From positions 267,354,131 through 267,418,130 of the forward strand of contig CM041779.1 in assembly GCA_023374045.1 (NCBI GenBank): DNA of 64,000 nucleotides, written 5' to 3'. The notes under the pieces are model-generated. The model was given only the letters and a program-made list of their open reading frames with translations, did not search any database and was not told the origin of the DNA. Shown piece by piece: positions 1-10,641 of this stretch; within the stretch, counting starts at the first letter, position 1; each line of letters opens with the position of its first letter. Source of the stretch: Limonium bicolor. Lineage: Eukaryota; Streptophyta; Magnoliopsida; Caryophyllales; Plumbaginaceae. Position numbers and translations under genes: made by a program.

Positions 1-230
1 CTTCATTAATGTTTATTAATGAGTATTTGGTTGACCAAAATTATTACGAGTCTATTTGACCCGCTTAAGTCACGTTTTCCCGGTTTCCTCGAAAAATGCG
101 CTTTAAGGTTCGTTTGTATTTTTAATCCGTTTTCTTTGGGATTTGTTCCCTCATGATTATTTAGGCATAATTAAGCTTCGAAAACCTTCATGAGCTAATT
201 AATCACTATTTTTAATTTAGGGGTATTTCA
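1..230 (-). repeat. Element A 3' LTR, inner portion
   Basis: This stretch repeats 10399-10641 at high identity and stops at the same TTTCA terminus. The right copy has about 14 extra bases near 10530. Only the start of the 3' LTR in element orientation is present; the rest lies left of the window. Confidence 0.9.
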
Positions 231-651
231 ATCTACCCCCGTTAAGGAACTTTTCCCTCAAAGTTGCTCAAGGTTAGTGGTTTAATAATTCTACTCATTT
301 GGCAAACCAATTGCCATAATGTGTCTTACTACCACCTACGAGGTGTTCGCTTCCTCTACATTACAGGCATACACAAATCAAGCACAATACGCAATTACCA
401 TACACAATACACAATTTCAATACACATCATTCCACAATACACAATGAGTTAATACCATACAACACCAATACCTTACACATTGTACATACACACCAATACA
501 TTACACATACCTACTAAATACACTTCGCACTACATGTGCCATCAAAACATACTACAATACATACACACTATGCAATGCTAACCCGAAGCAATGCAAAAGC
601 AAAATGGCTCTACCCCCCTTAAAAAGGGGTACGCCCCGTACCTGCTAAGTA
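231..651 (-). other. Element A 3' untranslated tract with two polypurine-like tracts
   Basis: Next to the 3' LTR the minus strand reads AACGGGGGTAGAT (231-243), which fits the polypurine tract that primes plus-strand synthesis. A second, stronger purine run, AAGGGGGGTA on the minus strand, lies at 611-620, just downstream of the pol stop. Between them the sequence is rich in short variants of ACACAATAC and TACACA and has no credible coding content. Confidence 0.6.
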
Positions 652-1070
652 CTAGACTCTCAAGTCTATGAACAACTGTGGGTACTTCACCTTCATGGCG
701 TCTTCTAATTCCCATGTCGCTTCTTCGACATCATGGTTGGACCATAAGACCTTCACCATTCGCACTGACTTATGGCGAGTGTCTCTGGTCTTCGTATCAA
801 GAATTCTACCGGAGGTTCGACATATAGCATAGTCGGCTCAATGGATAACTGCTCGGGCTCAAGAACATGAGAAGGATCAGCAATGTACTTCTTGAGTTGT
901 GATACATGAAGGACATCATGGAAACACCCCAACTCCTTAGGTAAGGCTAACCTGTAGGCTATAGATCCAACTCTCTCAGTGATAGTGTATGACCCTACAA
1001 ACTTCGGGCTCAGCTTGCCCTTCTGGCCAAATCAGAATACGCCCTTCATAGGTGAAACGCGCAAGAACAC
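652..1070 (-). pseudogene. Element A integrase C-terminus and chromodomain
   Basis: In the frames after 1071 the minus strand encodes an integrase C-terminal region (LSPKFVGSYTI-like, then LHVSQLKKYI-like). It is followed by a chromodomain segment with the hallmark KVLW...EEATWE, ending in YPQLF and a stop codon at 652-654. Chromodomains in this clade guide integration towards particular chromatin. At least one in-frame stop and one frameshift separate it from the upstream integrase frame. The final roughly 35 codons are open, so the family's C-terminus is well defined here. Confidence 0.82.
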
Positions 1071-2000
1071 TTAGTCGCCCACGGTGAACTCAAGGTCACG
1101 TCGTCGCACATCCACATATGATTTTTGTCTATCTTGGGATGCTTTCATATTAGCTCGGATTTGCTGAACTTCCGCTTGGACTTGTTCAAGGTACTCCGGT
1201 CCTATGATGACCACTTCACTCGACTCATCCCAACACAAGGGGGTACGGCAAGGTCTACCGTATAGAGCTTGGAAAGGCGACATCTTAATCGAAGCATGAT
1301 AGCTATTATTGTATGAAAACTCAATAAAATGAAGCTTATCTATCCAACTCCCCTGAAAGTCTAAGGCACATGCTCGAAGCATGTCCTCCAGTGTCTGGAT
1401 GGTTCTTTCTGTCTGACCGTCGGTCTGTGGATGGAAGGCGGTACTCAGCTTCAATTTTGTGCCTAGTGCTTCCCGTGTGGCTCTCCAGTATCTCGAAAGA
1501 AACCTGGTATCACAGTCAGATACTATAGTCTTCGGGACTCCGTGGTGTCTGATAATCTCCTTGTCGAATAGCTCTGCGAGCTTCGCCACCTTCCAGGTGT
1601 CCTTCATCGGTATGAATCGGGCAACCTTGGTGAGGCGATCGACTACAACCCAGATCATGTTGAGTCCTCCCCTGGCAGGTGGGAGTCCAACAACAAAATC
1701 CATGAAGATATCATGGAATTTCCACTCTGGAATTGGCATAGATTGTACCATTCCGCCCGGTCTACGATGTTCAAACTTTACTTTCTGGCATGTTAAGCAT
1801 CTTAGCACATACTCTGTCACATCGGATTTCATTCCAGACCACCAGAAGTACCTCTTCATGTCTTTGTACATCTTGGAGGCTCCTGGATGGACGGATAATG
1901 TAGAACTGTGTGACTCTTGCAGGATGCGATCCCTCAGCTCAGCATTGCTTCGGGAGACGCATAGCCTACCATTCAGCCGGATCAGACCATCTTCATGCAA
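1071..2000 (-). pseudogene. Element A integrase (longest open stretch of its pol)
   Basis: A 309-codon open stretch covers the zinc-binding HHCC domain (HSSTLSVHPG...CLTCQKV) and the catalytic core. The acidic residues lie in MDFVVG, in VSDCDTRF and in the E of TERTI, giving the D,D-35-E arrangement of retroviral-type integrases. A conserved YNNSYHASI and ALYGRPCRTPLCWDE follow. It would insert element cDNA into the genome. It ends at a TGA-type break at 1071 and joins the chromodomain tail in another frame. As an isolated fragment of a broken polyprotein it cannot be made as such. Confidence 0.93.
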
Positions 2001-3532
2001 TTTAAAATCATATTCTTCTTCTCAAAGGTACCATCGGTGATTTTCTGTCTGATCTCGGTCATGTAAGGGTCGCTCAACTGAGCGTCTCGCGCCTCGTCAA
2101 CCAAGATAGAAGAAGCGAGTAGCGAATGGAGCGAGTGTGCTCGATGACTCAGGGCGTCGGCTACAACGTTTGCCTTCCCTTCCTTATACTGTAGGTCGAT
2201 GTCGTAGTCTAAGAGAAACTCCATCCACCTTCTCTGTCTCAAATTCAGTTCCTTCTGCGTGAATACATATTGTAAACTCTTGTGGTCGGAGTAGATGGTG
2301 ATGCTTACCCCCTAGAGATAGTGTCGCCATATCTTCAAGGTGAAGACAATGGCTCCTAGCTCTAAGTCGTGAGTCGGGTAATTATACTCATGCTTTTTCA
2401 GCTGGCGGGAGGCGTAGGCTACAACCTTGCCATGCTGTATAAGTACGCATCCATTCCCTTGCCTGATGCATCACAATATACCTTAAATCCCTCTGTGCCC
2501 TCTGGAAGTGTGAGAATTGGCGATGAGGTCAATGAGTCTTTTAGGCTCTGGAAGGATACCTCGCACTCATCTGTCCACACAAACAGTGCATCTTTCTTCA
2601 TCAATGTAGTCATGGGCTTAGCGACTTTTGAGAAGTCCTTTACAAATCTTCGGTAGTAACCGGCTAGACCAAGAAAGCTCCGAATGTCGGTAACAGTCTT
2701 AGGTCTAGGCCATGATCGTACAACTTCAATCTTGGATGGATCAACGGAAATACCCGCGCTCGAGATGACATGACCAAGGAATGATACCTGATCTAGCCAG
2801 AACTCGCATTTGGAGAACTTCGCATAAAGCTGGTTCTCGCGCAGTGTCTCAAGTACTTTTCTGAGGTGATTGGCATGCTCTTCTGCTGATTTAGAATACA
2901 CGAGGATGTCGTCGATGAATACTACAACAGAAGTGTCCAACTGATCACTAAATAATCGATTCACTAAATCCATGAACTTTGCTGGCGCATTTGACAAACC
3001 GAATGGCATGACTGTGAATTCGTAGTGGCCATATCTGGTACAGAATGCCGTTTTCTCTATATCTTGCTCTCTGATAGCAATCTGATGATACCCGGATCAG
3101 AGGTCAATCTTGGAGAAGATTGATGCTCTTTTCAACTGGTCGAATAGGTAGTCGATGCGTGGCAATGGTATTTAGTCTTGACGGTGACTGCATTCAATTT
3201 GCGGTAGTCAATACAAAATCGGAGGCTACCGTCCTTCTTCTTCAGAAGAGGACCGGTGCTCCCCAGGGTGATACACTCGGGCGTATAAACCCTTTATCAA
3301 GTAAATCATGGAGTTTCTCTTTTAGCTCTATCATTTCTACTGGCGCCATACTGTACGGTGCGCTAGCAATGGGACCGGTACCAGGCAGGAGATCAATCTC
3401 AAATTCAACAGCTCTTTGAGGTGGCATACCAGGTAGCTCCTTCGGGAATACATCAGGGAATTCAGATACAATCGGTACATCGGTATTGAACTCTGGATCT
3501 CTCTCCAGGTCTTGTACATAACACAAATACAC
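2001..3532 (-). pseudogene. Element A reverse transcriptase and RNase H, frameshifted
   Basis: The N-terminal RT region is open from 3532 to about 3242 (FPDVFPKELPG, then [20 protein letters not shown]). The part from about 3241 to 3010 holds broken versions of the CIDYR and DLxSGYHQ motifs, including a TGA in DL*SGYHQ. The frame from 3009 to 2419 is open again with MPFGLSNAP, the catalytic FIDDILVYS and [11 protein letters not shown]. RNase H then starts in the same frame at YCDASGKG. It shifts frame near 2460, so DLELGA, YSDHKSL and VVADALS lie in different frames. All four acidic RNase H residues can be located. Function is lost through the shifts and stops. Confidence 0.92.
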
Positions 3533-3539
3533 ATCATTG

Positions 3540-4038
3540 CCCTTTCAGAGCTCCCGATACATAGCCATAGCTGAGATGACTGTAGTCGAAGGCTCTCTCG
3601 GTCTCTGGCAGTAAGATACTGTAACCCCAGAAGGACTCTTGAGCAACAATCTATGCTCGGCGCACAGAGGATTTGCCCCTTGTGCCGCTCCAACCAGTTC
3701 ATCCCGACTATCAAGTCGAATCCCAATCCATTAAATTCGATGAAGGAGATGGGAAACTCTTCGCCTTTGATTCGGATCGTGGCTGATTTGTAATACTTGG
3801 TACATCGTACTCGCTCCTTCAACGGGAGAGTAACCAAGAAGTTCGGTAGCTCATCCGCATCTAGCCCCAACCTCTTTGTAAATGATGGCGAAACGAAGGT
3901 GTGAGAGGCACCGGAGTTGAATAATACTGAGGCATCAATGTCGTTCACTGGGAAGGTTCCCGTTAAGATGGTGCCGCGTTTACCGGCTTGTGCTTTGGTG
4001 AGGATACTCAGGTTTACCTTCGGTACCGAGTCCACAAC
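3540..4038 (-). pseudogene. Element A aspartic protease with altered active site
   Basis: The stretch opens at about 4035 and reads through LTKAQAGKRGTILTGTFPV to the active-site region, where the expected D-S/T-G-A appears as NSGASHTF: the catalytic Asp is Asn. It continues to FDLIVGMNWLERH, typical of Ty3/gypsy proteases, then shifts frame near 3640 into the linker ahead of RT. An Asp-to-Asn change alone should abolish proteolysis. It fits a G-to-A transition on the coding strand. The N-terminal boundary coincides with the end of the AlkB-bearing insert. Confidence 0.87.
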
Positions 4039-4105
4039 CTATGGATTCACAAGTTTATAAGTAATGATGGTGGACACAAGTGGAATTTAATAATCAACAC
4101 TGCTC

Positions 4106-4111
4106 TTTATT
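4106..4111 (-). terminator. AATAAA polyadenylation signal downstream of the AlkB stop
   Basis: The minus strand reads AATAAA 69 bases after the AlkB-like stop codon, in A+T-rich sequence resembling a 3' untranslated region. It suggests the captured segment included the 3' end of a host transcript. No poly(A) run follows, which argues against a simple LINE-made processed pseudogene. Confidence 0.5.
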
Positions 4112-4179
4112 GATAACCAACCATCATACATACCGTGTCTCTAATACACGTTACTAATTCATTACATGATACTACAAAT

Positions 4180-4800
4180 TTAATACTTCCTAAAGGTAAG
4201 GTTCAGGCATCCTGGTTTCATGTGTGTGGCATTGATTATTGCCGGTGGTGCCGTATTCAACTTGATCTTATTGATCCCGTGATATAGCAACCTTGATTTT
4301 TCACCCATGATTAGGATATCTCCTGATCTCAATACCAGTTTCTCGGCGAGGTCCACACGCTTCTGCTCGCTATACAAAAATACGTCATCACCAATGGACC
4401 AAGACACTATGGGCACTCCTTGTTCAAGAGATTCCGTTGTCTCATCCTTATCTTGGTGTAACCCAAGTCGTCCTTCTTTCTCATAGAAGTAGACGATACA
4501 AAGGTCCGCTTCAAGTGCGGGGATCGGATCATCTTCACATTGTTGTGCAAGTTCTATTGCTTAGTGACAAGCGTCTGAAATTTAGGGGGTATTGTTGGTG
4601 GCGTCGCTCTGTCTTGTATTCGCGTCCTTTGGTATGTCTTGGTATAAGGATTTCAATCCTTTCCCAAGTACATCATCTTCAGCTTCATTTTCGCTCCACG
4701 GGGAATTCGGGTGTGTGTAAAATCCTCCTGAACCCGTTCCTAGTTCGTTGCAGCGTCAGATGATAAAAAATTTGTGCATCGAGTGTCAGGTATCCCTTTA
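4180..4800 (-). pseudogene. Captured AlkB-type 2-oxoglutarate/Fe(II) dioxygenase fragment
   Basis: AlkB-family enzymes oxidatively remove alkyl groups from nucleic acids. The minus strand carries the double-stranded beta-helix core. LHQDKDE supplies the iron-binding H-x-D (His codon 4456-4458, Asp codon 4450-4452). PIVSWSIGDDVFLY and LRSGDILIMGEKSR follow. The second iron-binding His is in YHGI (4279-4281), and the C-terminal CLNLTFRKY keeps the 2-oxoglutarate-binding Arg of NLTFR (4189-4191). The first Arg of the RxNLTFR motif is Cys, fitting a CpG change. The usual GGFY motif is present near 4720. Two compensating frameshifts (around 4590 and 4560) and upstream stops break it. The C-terminus is complete and followed by a stop at 4180-4182. 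The sequence resembles plant AlkB homologues more than bacterial AlkB, judged from memory of the family. It lies in sense with gag-pol. Confidence 0.86.
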
Positions 4801-5070
4801 ATAAAATCATACCTGGTCAGATGACCTGACACTTCTCGTTGGTGTAGTGGTAAGTGGTGATGTCGGTATCTTCTTGATTAGGGTTTGATGGTACGGGTAG
4901 CAGATATTAAATCTACCTATGGTTATAAATTTCATCTACGGTGAGTTCTAATCTCAACTAATTCATTTCATACTCATACATACTTCAATTCATTTACTCA
5001 TGCATCCATTCAAACAATTACTCCAATACTTAGACATGCTTCACAAGGATTCAAGGTTTGAGTTAATTAC

Positions 5071-6508
5071 CTAGGCCGGACTTAGAACCGGTCCCGTCAC
5101 GATCGATGATATGCAAGGCAGGCTGCCTCTGAGGTGCGCCCTTCTGAGGACCTTGGGATCCTTGTCCCGCGGAGCCTGCTAGGCTGGTGCATCGCCAGAT
5201 GCAACCCCTTGCCTTCCTTCTGCTTATAGCTCTGGAAGTTTCCTTTGGGCTTTGCATTCTCCGGGACACATTAGCTTTGTGTCCCAGTTTCTGACAATTG
5301 TAGCATTTGATTTCTCTCCCTTTGGAAATCCCTGTCGGGAGGTCCTGATTACACCTTCTACAAACGTAGCTGCGGCCGTCGGAGTAGTTTTTGTTGTACC
5401 CGGAGCCAGAACCTGAGGCTTGAGTGTTAGCATATTGGTGCGGGAATACTATTCATTGTAGTTTTACATATACAAGTGTGAATTTAGAAGTTTTACCCTT
5501 AGGCGGGTGTGATCTCAGTGGCTTTGCGGCCACTGGTACAGAGTAAGCAAGCTGAAGAGGCTCAGCTGCTTTGCCCTTCTCAAGATGGGCACTGTTCTCA
5601 CTAGGGGTGTTCTTTTGGGATTGTTGGAAGAATTTCCCCTTCTTCTTTTTCCAGCTCTTGCCCTGGTTCTGCTCCTCAGCACTGGTGTTCTTGCTGTTGG
5701 CTTTGCGCTTAAGCGCCTGTTCCTCAATCTCTCAACTGGCATGTAATTTCAACCCGAGATGCCGCGTGATAGCACTCCTGAATTTTGGTGCTCTTACTAA
5801 TAATGATAAAGGCTTTAGTATTGACAATGGTGTTTAAGGGTTCAAACCAATATTAACCTGAAGCGAGGTAAATCTGGTGTACCCCATACCGTACCGAAGT
5901 TGATGGCTCAGACCGCCATAGAAGCGATCGACCAACACCTGGTCGGTGTACCCTAGGTCGGGTAGAAGACGTAGAATGGAGGTGAAGGTGCGGTAGTACA
6001 CTGACATTATGTCTGTCATCTTCAGAGCGTCAAGCTCTAGTCATTTCTTGGTTTTGACGTGCTCTGAATAGTATTTGGATCGGAGGATGGCGGTGAAAGA
6101 TTCTCAGTCAAACGTGGGGTCATTGGCATACTCATGTTTTACTAGCTTCCACCAATCCATGGCAGCATCCTTGAGGTAATATGCTGCTACTCTAACTCGA
6201 ACTCCAGCAGGAGCTTTAAGGGTTTCAAATGCCGTCTCCATTTCGAAGATGTAGGCTTCTAGCTTTGCTGGGTCACTCTCGCCTCTAAAGCATGGAGGTC
6301 GGAGTTTAGCGACAGATTTTACCCAGTTCACATCTCTGGGTGGAGGGGGAGGGGTTGGTCCCGGTTGAGTTTGTTGATTTTGTTGATTTTGTTGTACTGC
6401 AGTGATTACTTGAGGTAGCATTTGTGCTACCATGGCGGCGACGATTTCAGCTATCGTCTGCGCGCCCGGTCCATCGCAGCCCCTCCTCTGTGTCGGCCTG
6501 GACCTCAT
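5071..6508 (-). pseudogene. Element A gag, broken
   Basis: Gag starts at the ATG at 6508 with a Q/P-rich leader (VITAVQQNQQNQQTQ, then PPPPPRDVNW). It continues into the retrotransposon gag domain (LRPPCFRGESDPAKLEAYIFEME, then AAYYLKDAAMDWWKLVKHEY). A TGA at about 6104 and another near 6022 interrupt the same frame, which continues through MTDIMSVYYRTF and YGMGYTRFTSLQ to 5834. A basic K/R-rich segment follows around 5515-5742 in shifted frames. The zinc knuckle CYNCQKLGHKANVS near 5300 has lost the last Cys of CX2CX4HX4C (Ser instead). The product would have formed the virus-like particle. A stretch at 5433-5500 looks spacer-like and could hide a further small intron or an indel. Confidence 0.88.
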
Positions 6509-6720
6509 CCTGACATCTGAACATTAACATTTACATTAGGCACTGTAACATGTGACCAACGGTCTTGAATTTAAGCAAAGTATCGTCCATAGGGCGTCCA
6601 AGTATCCGTTGTTATCAACGGTCATTCCTAGTTAGGTTTCTAAATTTCCGTTTTAAAACGGTTGTAATCCTAACTCGGTAATCCCTATGCTCGGTAATCT
6701 TGGACATCAGAGCGTAACTT

Positions 6721-6734
6721 GCTCTTGATACCCA
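6721..6734 (-). other. Element A primer-binding site
   Basis: The minus strand reads TGGGTATCAAGAGC, a near match to the TGGTATCAGAGC site (initiator tRNA-Met) used by many plant Ty3/gypsy elements, with two inserted bases. It lies 5 bases inside the 5' LTR end at 6740, as expected. The two changes fit an old copy. Confidence 0.7.
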
Positions 6735-8420
6735 CTTTTTGTTACACCCCTACCGCTAATCCTATACTTACCGTCTAATCGTCCCGGTTATCCTACTACT
6801 CGCAGCGGAAATACAATTACTACGGCAGGTGATACAATGCCGCTAACCGCCCATACGGCTAGCAAGGCTTACCCTACATATGTAACAGTGATGTTTAAGA
6901 AATACCGAGCTACTAACATAACTTACCAAATACAAAATACCATTTACTTACAATAGTTGATTACCGAGTATCCAAAAGTATATTCAATTACATCCCTTCT
7001 CTTAAGTGTCAAAAATCATGAGTTTCAACAAACCACTCATCTATACCAATTCGTAATTCTTTCATTATCCAAAAGGGTGTACCCCATGGTACACCGGCTA
7101 GTCAAAAAGGCCTATAGCCATGTACAACTTGGTACACCATCCCTCATCTACTAATTACACCAAAAAGAAATCATCTCGATCTCATCATAGTCTTCACCCT
7201 TCTCGAGCACATGTACAATTAAAAATAGTGCCCCAAGGGGCTCAGCAAAACGCCGCATATAAACTTCGCGTATACCGCGTGCTAACTAGGGTACGCCGAC
7301 TATTTGGTCGACTATACATGGAGTTCATTTTATACATGCATACATGCTTTTACATATAACCATACATTCACACAAATACAATACATACAACTGAAGGCAA
7401 TACACTAGCCAAACAGTAATACAACGCCATACACCATACATACTTCTTCAATGGTTAGCCAGTTACCCATCCGGGTTAATCGGATGTTCTTTACTCTTTT
7501 ACTCGTTACACATTACTTACACATTCATACTCATACAATAATTACTTACTTTTCCATACTTACTTACTTACTCTTACTTACTTACTTATACTCATGTTAA
7601 GTCAGTATGACCTCCGGACAGGGACTACACCGTCCCACCACCGGGCTTTAGGGTGGCTCACTAATCCAGGATGCTACTCATTTAAGAAGTTTGGGCCATG
7701 GAAAAGATTAAAGCCAGGATTTGGATCCAACCTCTTGTGTCTCCTCCTCCTCACGCGTGGCCGACGAAACTATATCAGACTTCTACTCATTCCAATTTAC
7801 CAATTTCTTATGTTAGAATGGTTAGCTTGTTAGGAATCAGTTAGAAGTCCTATACTACATTACTGGTCAATACAATACACAACAAGCACACACACACACA
7901 CACTTCATTTCTATTCATTCATTTCATGAATTATACAAACTAGCGTTTAAGATAAACATTCAACAAGGAACAATATCATATAAGCACAAGTAAGCGCAAT
8001 AATTCAGATTCATGCGTTTTATCTTATTTAGGTGATCAATTAGCACACAAACACACAAATCAGAGTAGCCAAGGTAGCATACAGGGCATGAGAAGTTCAT
8101 ACCGTTCACCGTTGACTTGGACTCACCGACTTCCCTTCGGGGTTCGACTATTCGAATCCTATCACATACATGCGATCGAGTGGTTAATTAACTATAATTA
8201 ACTTAACTCGTCTTATCTTTTACATTTCCCGACTTATAATTACTATGTTTTTACAATTCATACACTTACACATTGTTTACTTACTCTTTACTACTTTACA
8301 AGCTTGTTTATACCCTTAATGACCATTAAACATCCTTAATTAAGTCCTAATTATCTTATACTATCATTACCATACATTACCTTTCCTTAAAAGCCACTTT
8401 TTAAACTTATTTTTAGTTTT

Positions 8421-8754
8421 CTGGGTTGGTCCGGGACCTTGTCCGGGTCTTAAGTCCCGGACCACCCAGTGGTCTGAACTCTCGAAGCATTTTTCTACAT
8501 GGTCTTGGTCCTTGTACGTAAGTCAAGTCCCGGACCAGAAGTGGTATGTACTCTCGAACAAAATTTCAAGGTGGCCCGGGACCTTGTACCCTAGTCAAGT
8601 CCCGGACCTGGAGTATAGGTTTATCTCGGACGCTTTTAATGGGGTGGTCCGGGTCCTTGTATGGGACCTAAGTCCCAGACCACCCAATTTCTCTACTCTC
8701 GGCCTATTTTGACATACTGGTCCGGGACTTAGTCCTGGACTTAAGTCCCGGACC
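8421..8754 (-). repeat. Cluster of GTCCGGGAC-type hairpins in the element A LTR
   Basis: About five inverted repeats lie at roughly 75-base spacing. The first pairs 8421-8437 with 8454-8469 (16 bp with one bulge). The last pairs 8719-8730 with 8743-8754 (12 bp, perfect: GGTCCGGGACTT / AAGTCCCGGACC). The one at about 8642-8696 has two mismatches, and two others are degenerate. All are built on a GTCCGGGAC core. Confidence 0.8.
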
Positions 8755-9692
8755 CTGCTACCATTATGACAGTTTTGACATTTTCAAAATCTGTTACATT
8801 CTCTCTTTGCCAAATTAATTCCCCATTGTTCCTACACTTAATCCCACATATTTAAGTACCTAGATAGCCTCCTAAACATGTTTAAATCCATTACTAACTC
8901 ATTACTTCTTTTCATACTAATTCACACACATTATTTTTCTAAGTTTCATTTCAGCACTTAATTACATTATTTCTTCCTAGTCTAGTTATGCTACAGATTT
9001 TGGTTCTCACTTCCTCCATTCATGGTTTCCCTTCCTAATGCCATTTTTAAGGCTTATAATGCATTATCTATCTCTATTAATCTACCCACAACCTAGCTCC
9101 TTTTCAAAACTATTTTTAAAGTGTTTTTCTACTTGTTTCTAACTCTTAAGTGTTCTAGTTTCCTAGGTAAAATTTGACATAGTCTCCCCTAAATTTTTAC
9201 ATCCTCACCACATGTTTTCACTCACATATTGTCATTTTTCAAACCTGTTCAACACACATATTATCAATATACACACTAAACACTAAACACTCATTTAATT
9301 CTTGCACACACACCATTTCTTTCCTTAAGGTTTATACAAGTTTTTAATCATCTTTTAAAGCTCTGAAACAGTTTGATTCTTTCCCACATTATACTACTAC
9401 TCAACACCATTTACAATACTCATTCCAAGCTACAAAAATCTGTTACAATAAGCATACAAAAACTACACAAGGTGAGTGCAATTTACCTTTTTCTTTCTAG
9501 CCTTTCTTTCTTTCTTCTATCTTCCTTCCTTCTTCCTTCCTTTCCTTTCCTCTTGACCAACCGGTTATGGAAGCTCAATGTTCTAATGGTACAGCCCATT
9601 AATACACCACCATTTTAATTCAACTAACCCTTAAATCATCTTAAAGCTTTAAGGTATATTTTTTGGGTTTAGAAAGTGCATTACCTTGCAAG

Positions 9693-9698
9693 TATATA
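9693..9698 (-). promoter_or_regulatory. Probable TATA box of the element A LTR
   Basis: The minus strand reads CCCCTCCTATATACTTGC, a good plant TATA context about 940 bases into the LTR. Transcription would start near 9660, putting the hairpin cluster in the transcribed leader. CTTGCAAGGTAATGC follows and is also conserved at 63716. Confidence 0.5.
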
Positions 9699-10641
9699 GG
9701 AGGGGTGTTGGATAGCAATAAGAGCAAGATTTCCACTCTCCAAGAGATGCCAAAATCGGCTGGAGAAGCAAGGTATAAGAGCTTAAAACTTGGAAATCTC
9801 TATTTTGCAAATAAGGGCTAAAAATGCTAGTTTTTTGAATTTCTTTTTACCTTAGACCAACAATGTGAAGGAGGAGCTTCTAATGGTGGTATTCATCTTC
9901 AAAATCAAGAACACCCATGGAGATGAAAATGGGTATTTTTGAATTTGGAAAAGAGGGAGATGTTCTCCTTGCTGAGGGGATTTTAATGGTACCAATTTTG
10001 TAATTTTTGGTGGAGGTTTGAGTGCTCAACAAGAGGAGAGAAGTAGGTGGCTGGTGTGGGTTATGCAAATCTCCATTGGAGGCATTCAAAGAGGAAGAAA
10101 AATCAGAGAGGGAGAAGAGGGTACGGTGAGAGAGTGAGGGAATAGGAGAGAGAGTGTATTTTTTTACTTTTTGCCTTACTTTATTGCCTTGTCATGTAGC
10201 ATATCAGAAACAATTAAACAAGTAAGAGAGGGGGGAACAAAACAGCCGGCCACACCACTCCCTCACAGGGGTTTTAAAATTTTTATTTCTAATAGTGGAC
10301 ACACTAGTTTAGTTTATTTACACTCTCACCCTACAACTTCCCGTTTTTTACAGTTTTTACTATTTTCTCGTTTAATTGATTTTATTGGTTCTAGACCTTC
10401 ATTAATGTTTATTAATGAGTATTTGGTTGGCCAAAATTATTACGAGTCTATTTGACCTGCTTAAAGTCGCGTTTTCCCGGTTTCCTCGAAAAACGCGCTT
10501 TAAGGTTCGTTTGTATTTTTAATCCGTTTTAAGGATCCGTTTTCTTCAGGATTTGTTCCCTCATGATTATTTAGGCATAATTAAGCTTCTAAAACCTTCA
10601 TTAGCCTAATTAATCACTATTTTTAATTTTGGGGTATTTCA

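Larger units (their letters stand above)
4039..5070 (-). other. Extra segment between gag and protease of element A, possible intron or capture
   Basis: About 1 kb separates the last gag-like codons (open to 5063) from the first protease codons (4035). Element C, which has the same domain order, goes from gag to protease without such a gap. Inside are an AlkB-like coding fragment, its stop codon, an AATAAA and an A+T-rich part (4800-5060) without coding signal. On the minus strand the gag side ends CCTAG/GTAATT and the protease side begins after AATCCATAG/GTTGTG, which look like a splice donor and acceptor. A second donor/acceptor-like pair could remove only 4920-5070. The frames of gag and protease differ by one base across the outer pair, so splicing is not proven. 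Confidence 0.6.
1..10641 (-). mobile_element. Element A: decayed Ty3/gypsy chromovirus (Tekay/Del-like), left end off window
   Basis: Read on the minus strand, the order is 5' LTR (6740-10641), primer-binding site, gag, an inserted AlkB-like segment, protease, reverse transcriptase, RNase H, integrase, chromodomain, polypurine tract and the inner part of the 3' LTR (1-230). The LTR ends match: positions 1-230 align with 10399-10641, with small indels. The LTR termini are TGAAATACCCC and GGGGTGTAACA, a short imperfect inverted repeat. Gag and pol are broken by many stops and frameshifts, so the copy is dead. Several stops fit TGG-to-TGA or CGA-to-TGA changes, as expected from cytosine deamination of a methylated element. 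Placement in Tekay/Del rests on the integrase-chromodomain layout and is an inference. The target duplication cannot be seen because the left end lies outside the window. Confidence 0.93.
6740..10641 (-). repeat. Element A 5' LTR, about 3.9 kb
   Basis: The LTR is bounded by TG at 6740 (plus-strand view TGTTACACCCC) and by GGGGTATTTCA at 10641. In element sense it runs right to left. Its first 240 bases match the 3' LTR at the left window edge. It holds a purine-rich stretch near 10080-10160, a TATA box near 9693, a pyrimidine-rich run (9480-9550), a hairpin cluster (8421-8754), short TTAC repeats (7535-7590) and a CA microsatellite near 7886. No real protein is encoded. A related LTR piece occurs inverted at 63716-64000. 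Confidence 0.88.

Noticed and set aside
1459..2040. 193-codon plus-strand frame opposite the integrase
   Set aside because: It is the antisense shadow of the integrase frame and has no domain of its own.
4180..4800. AlkB segment as a separate host gene with the retroelement inserted around it
   Set aside because: Gag lies on one side and protease on the other in the same orientation with no LTR between, so the fragment is inside the element.
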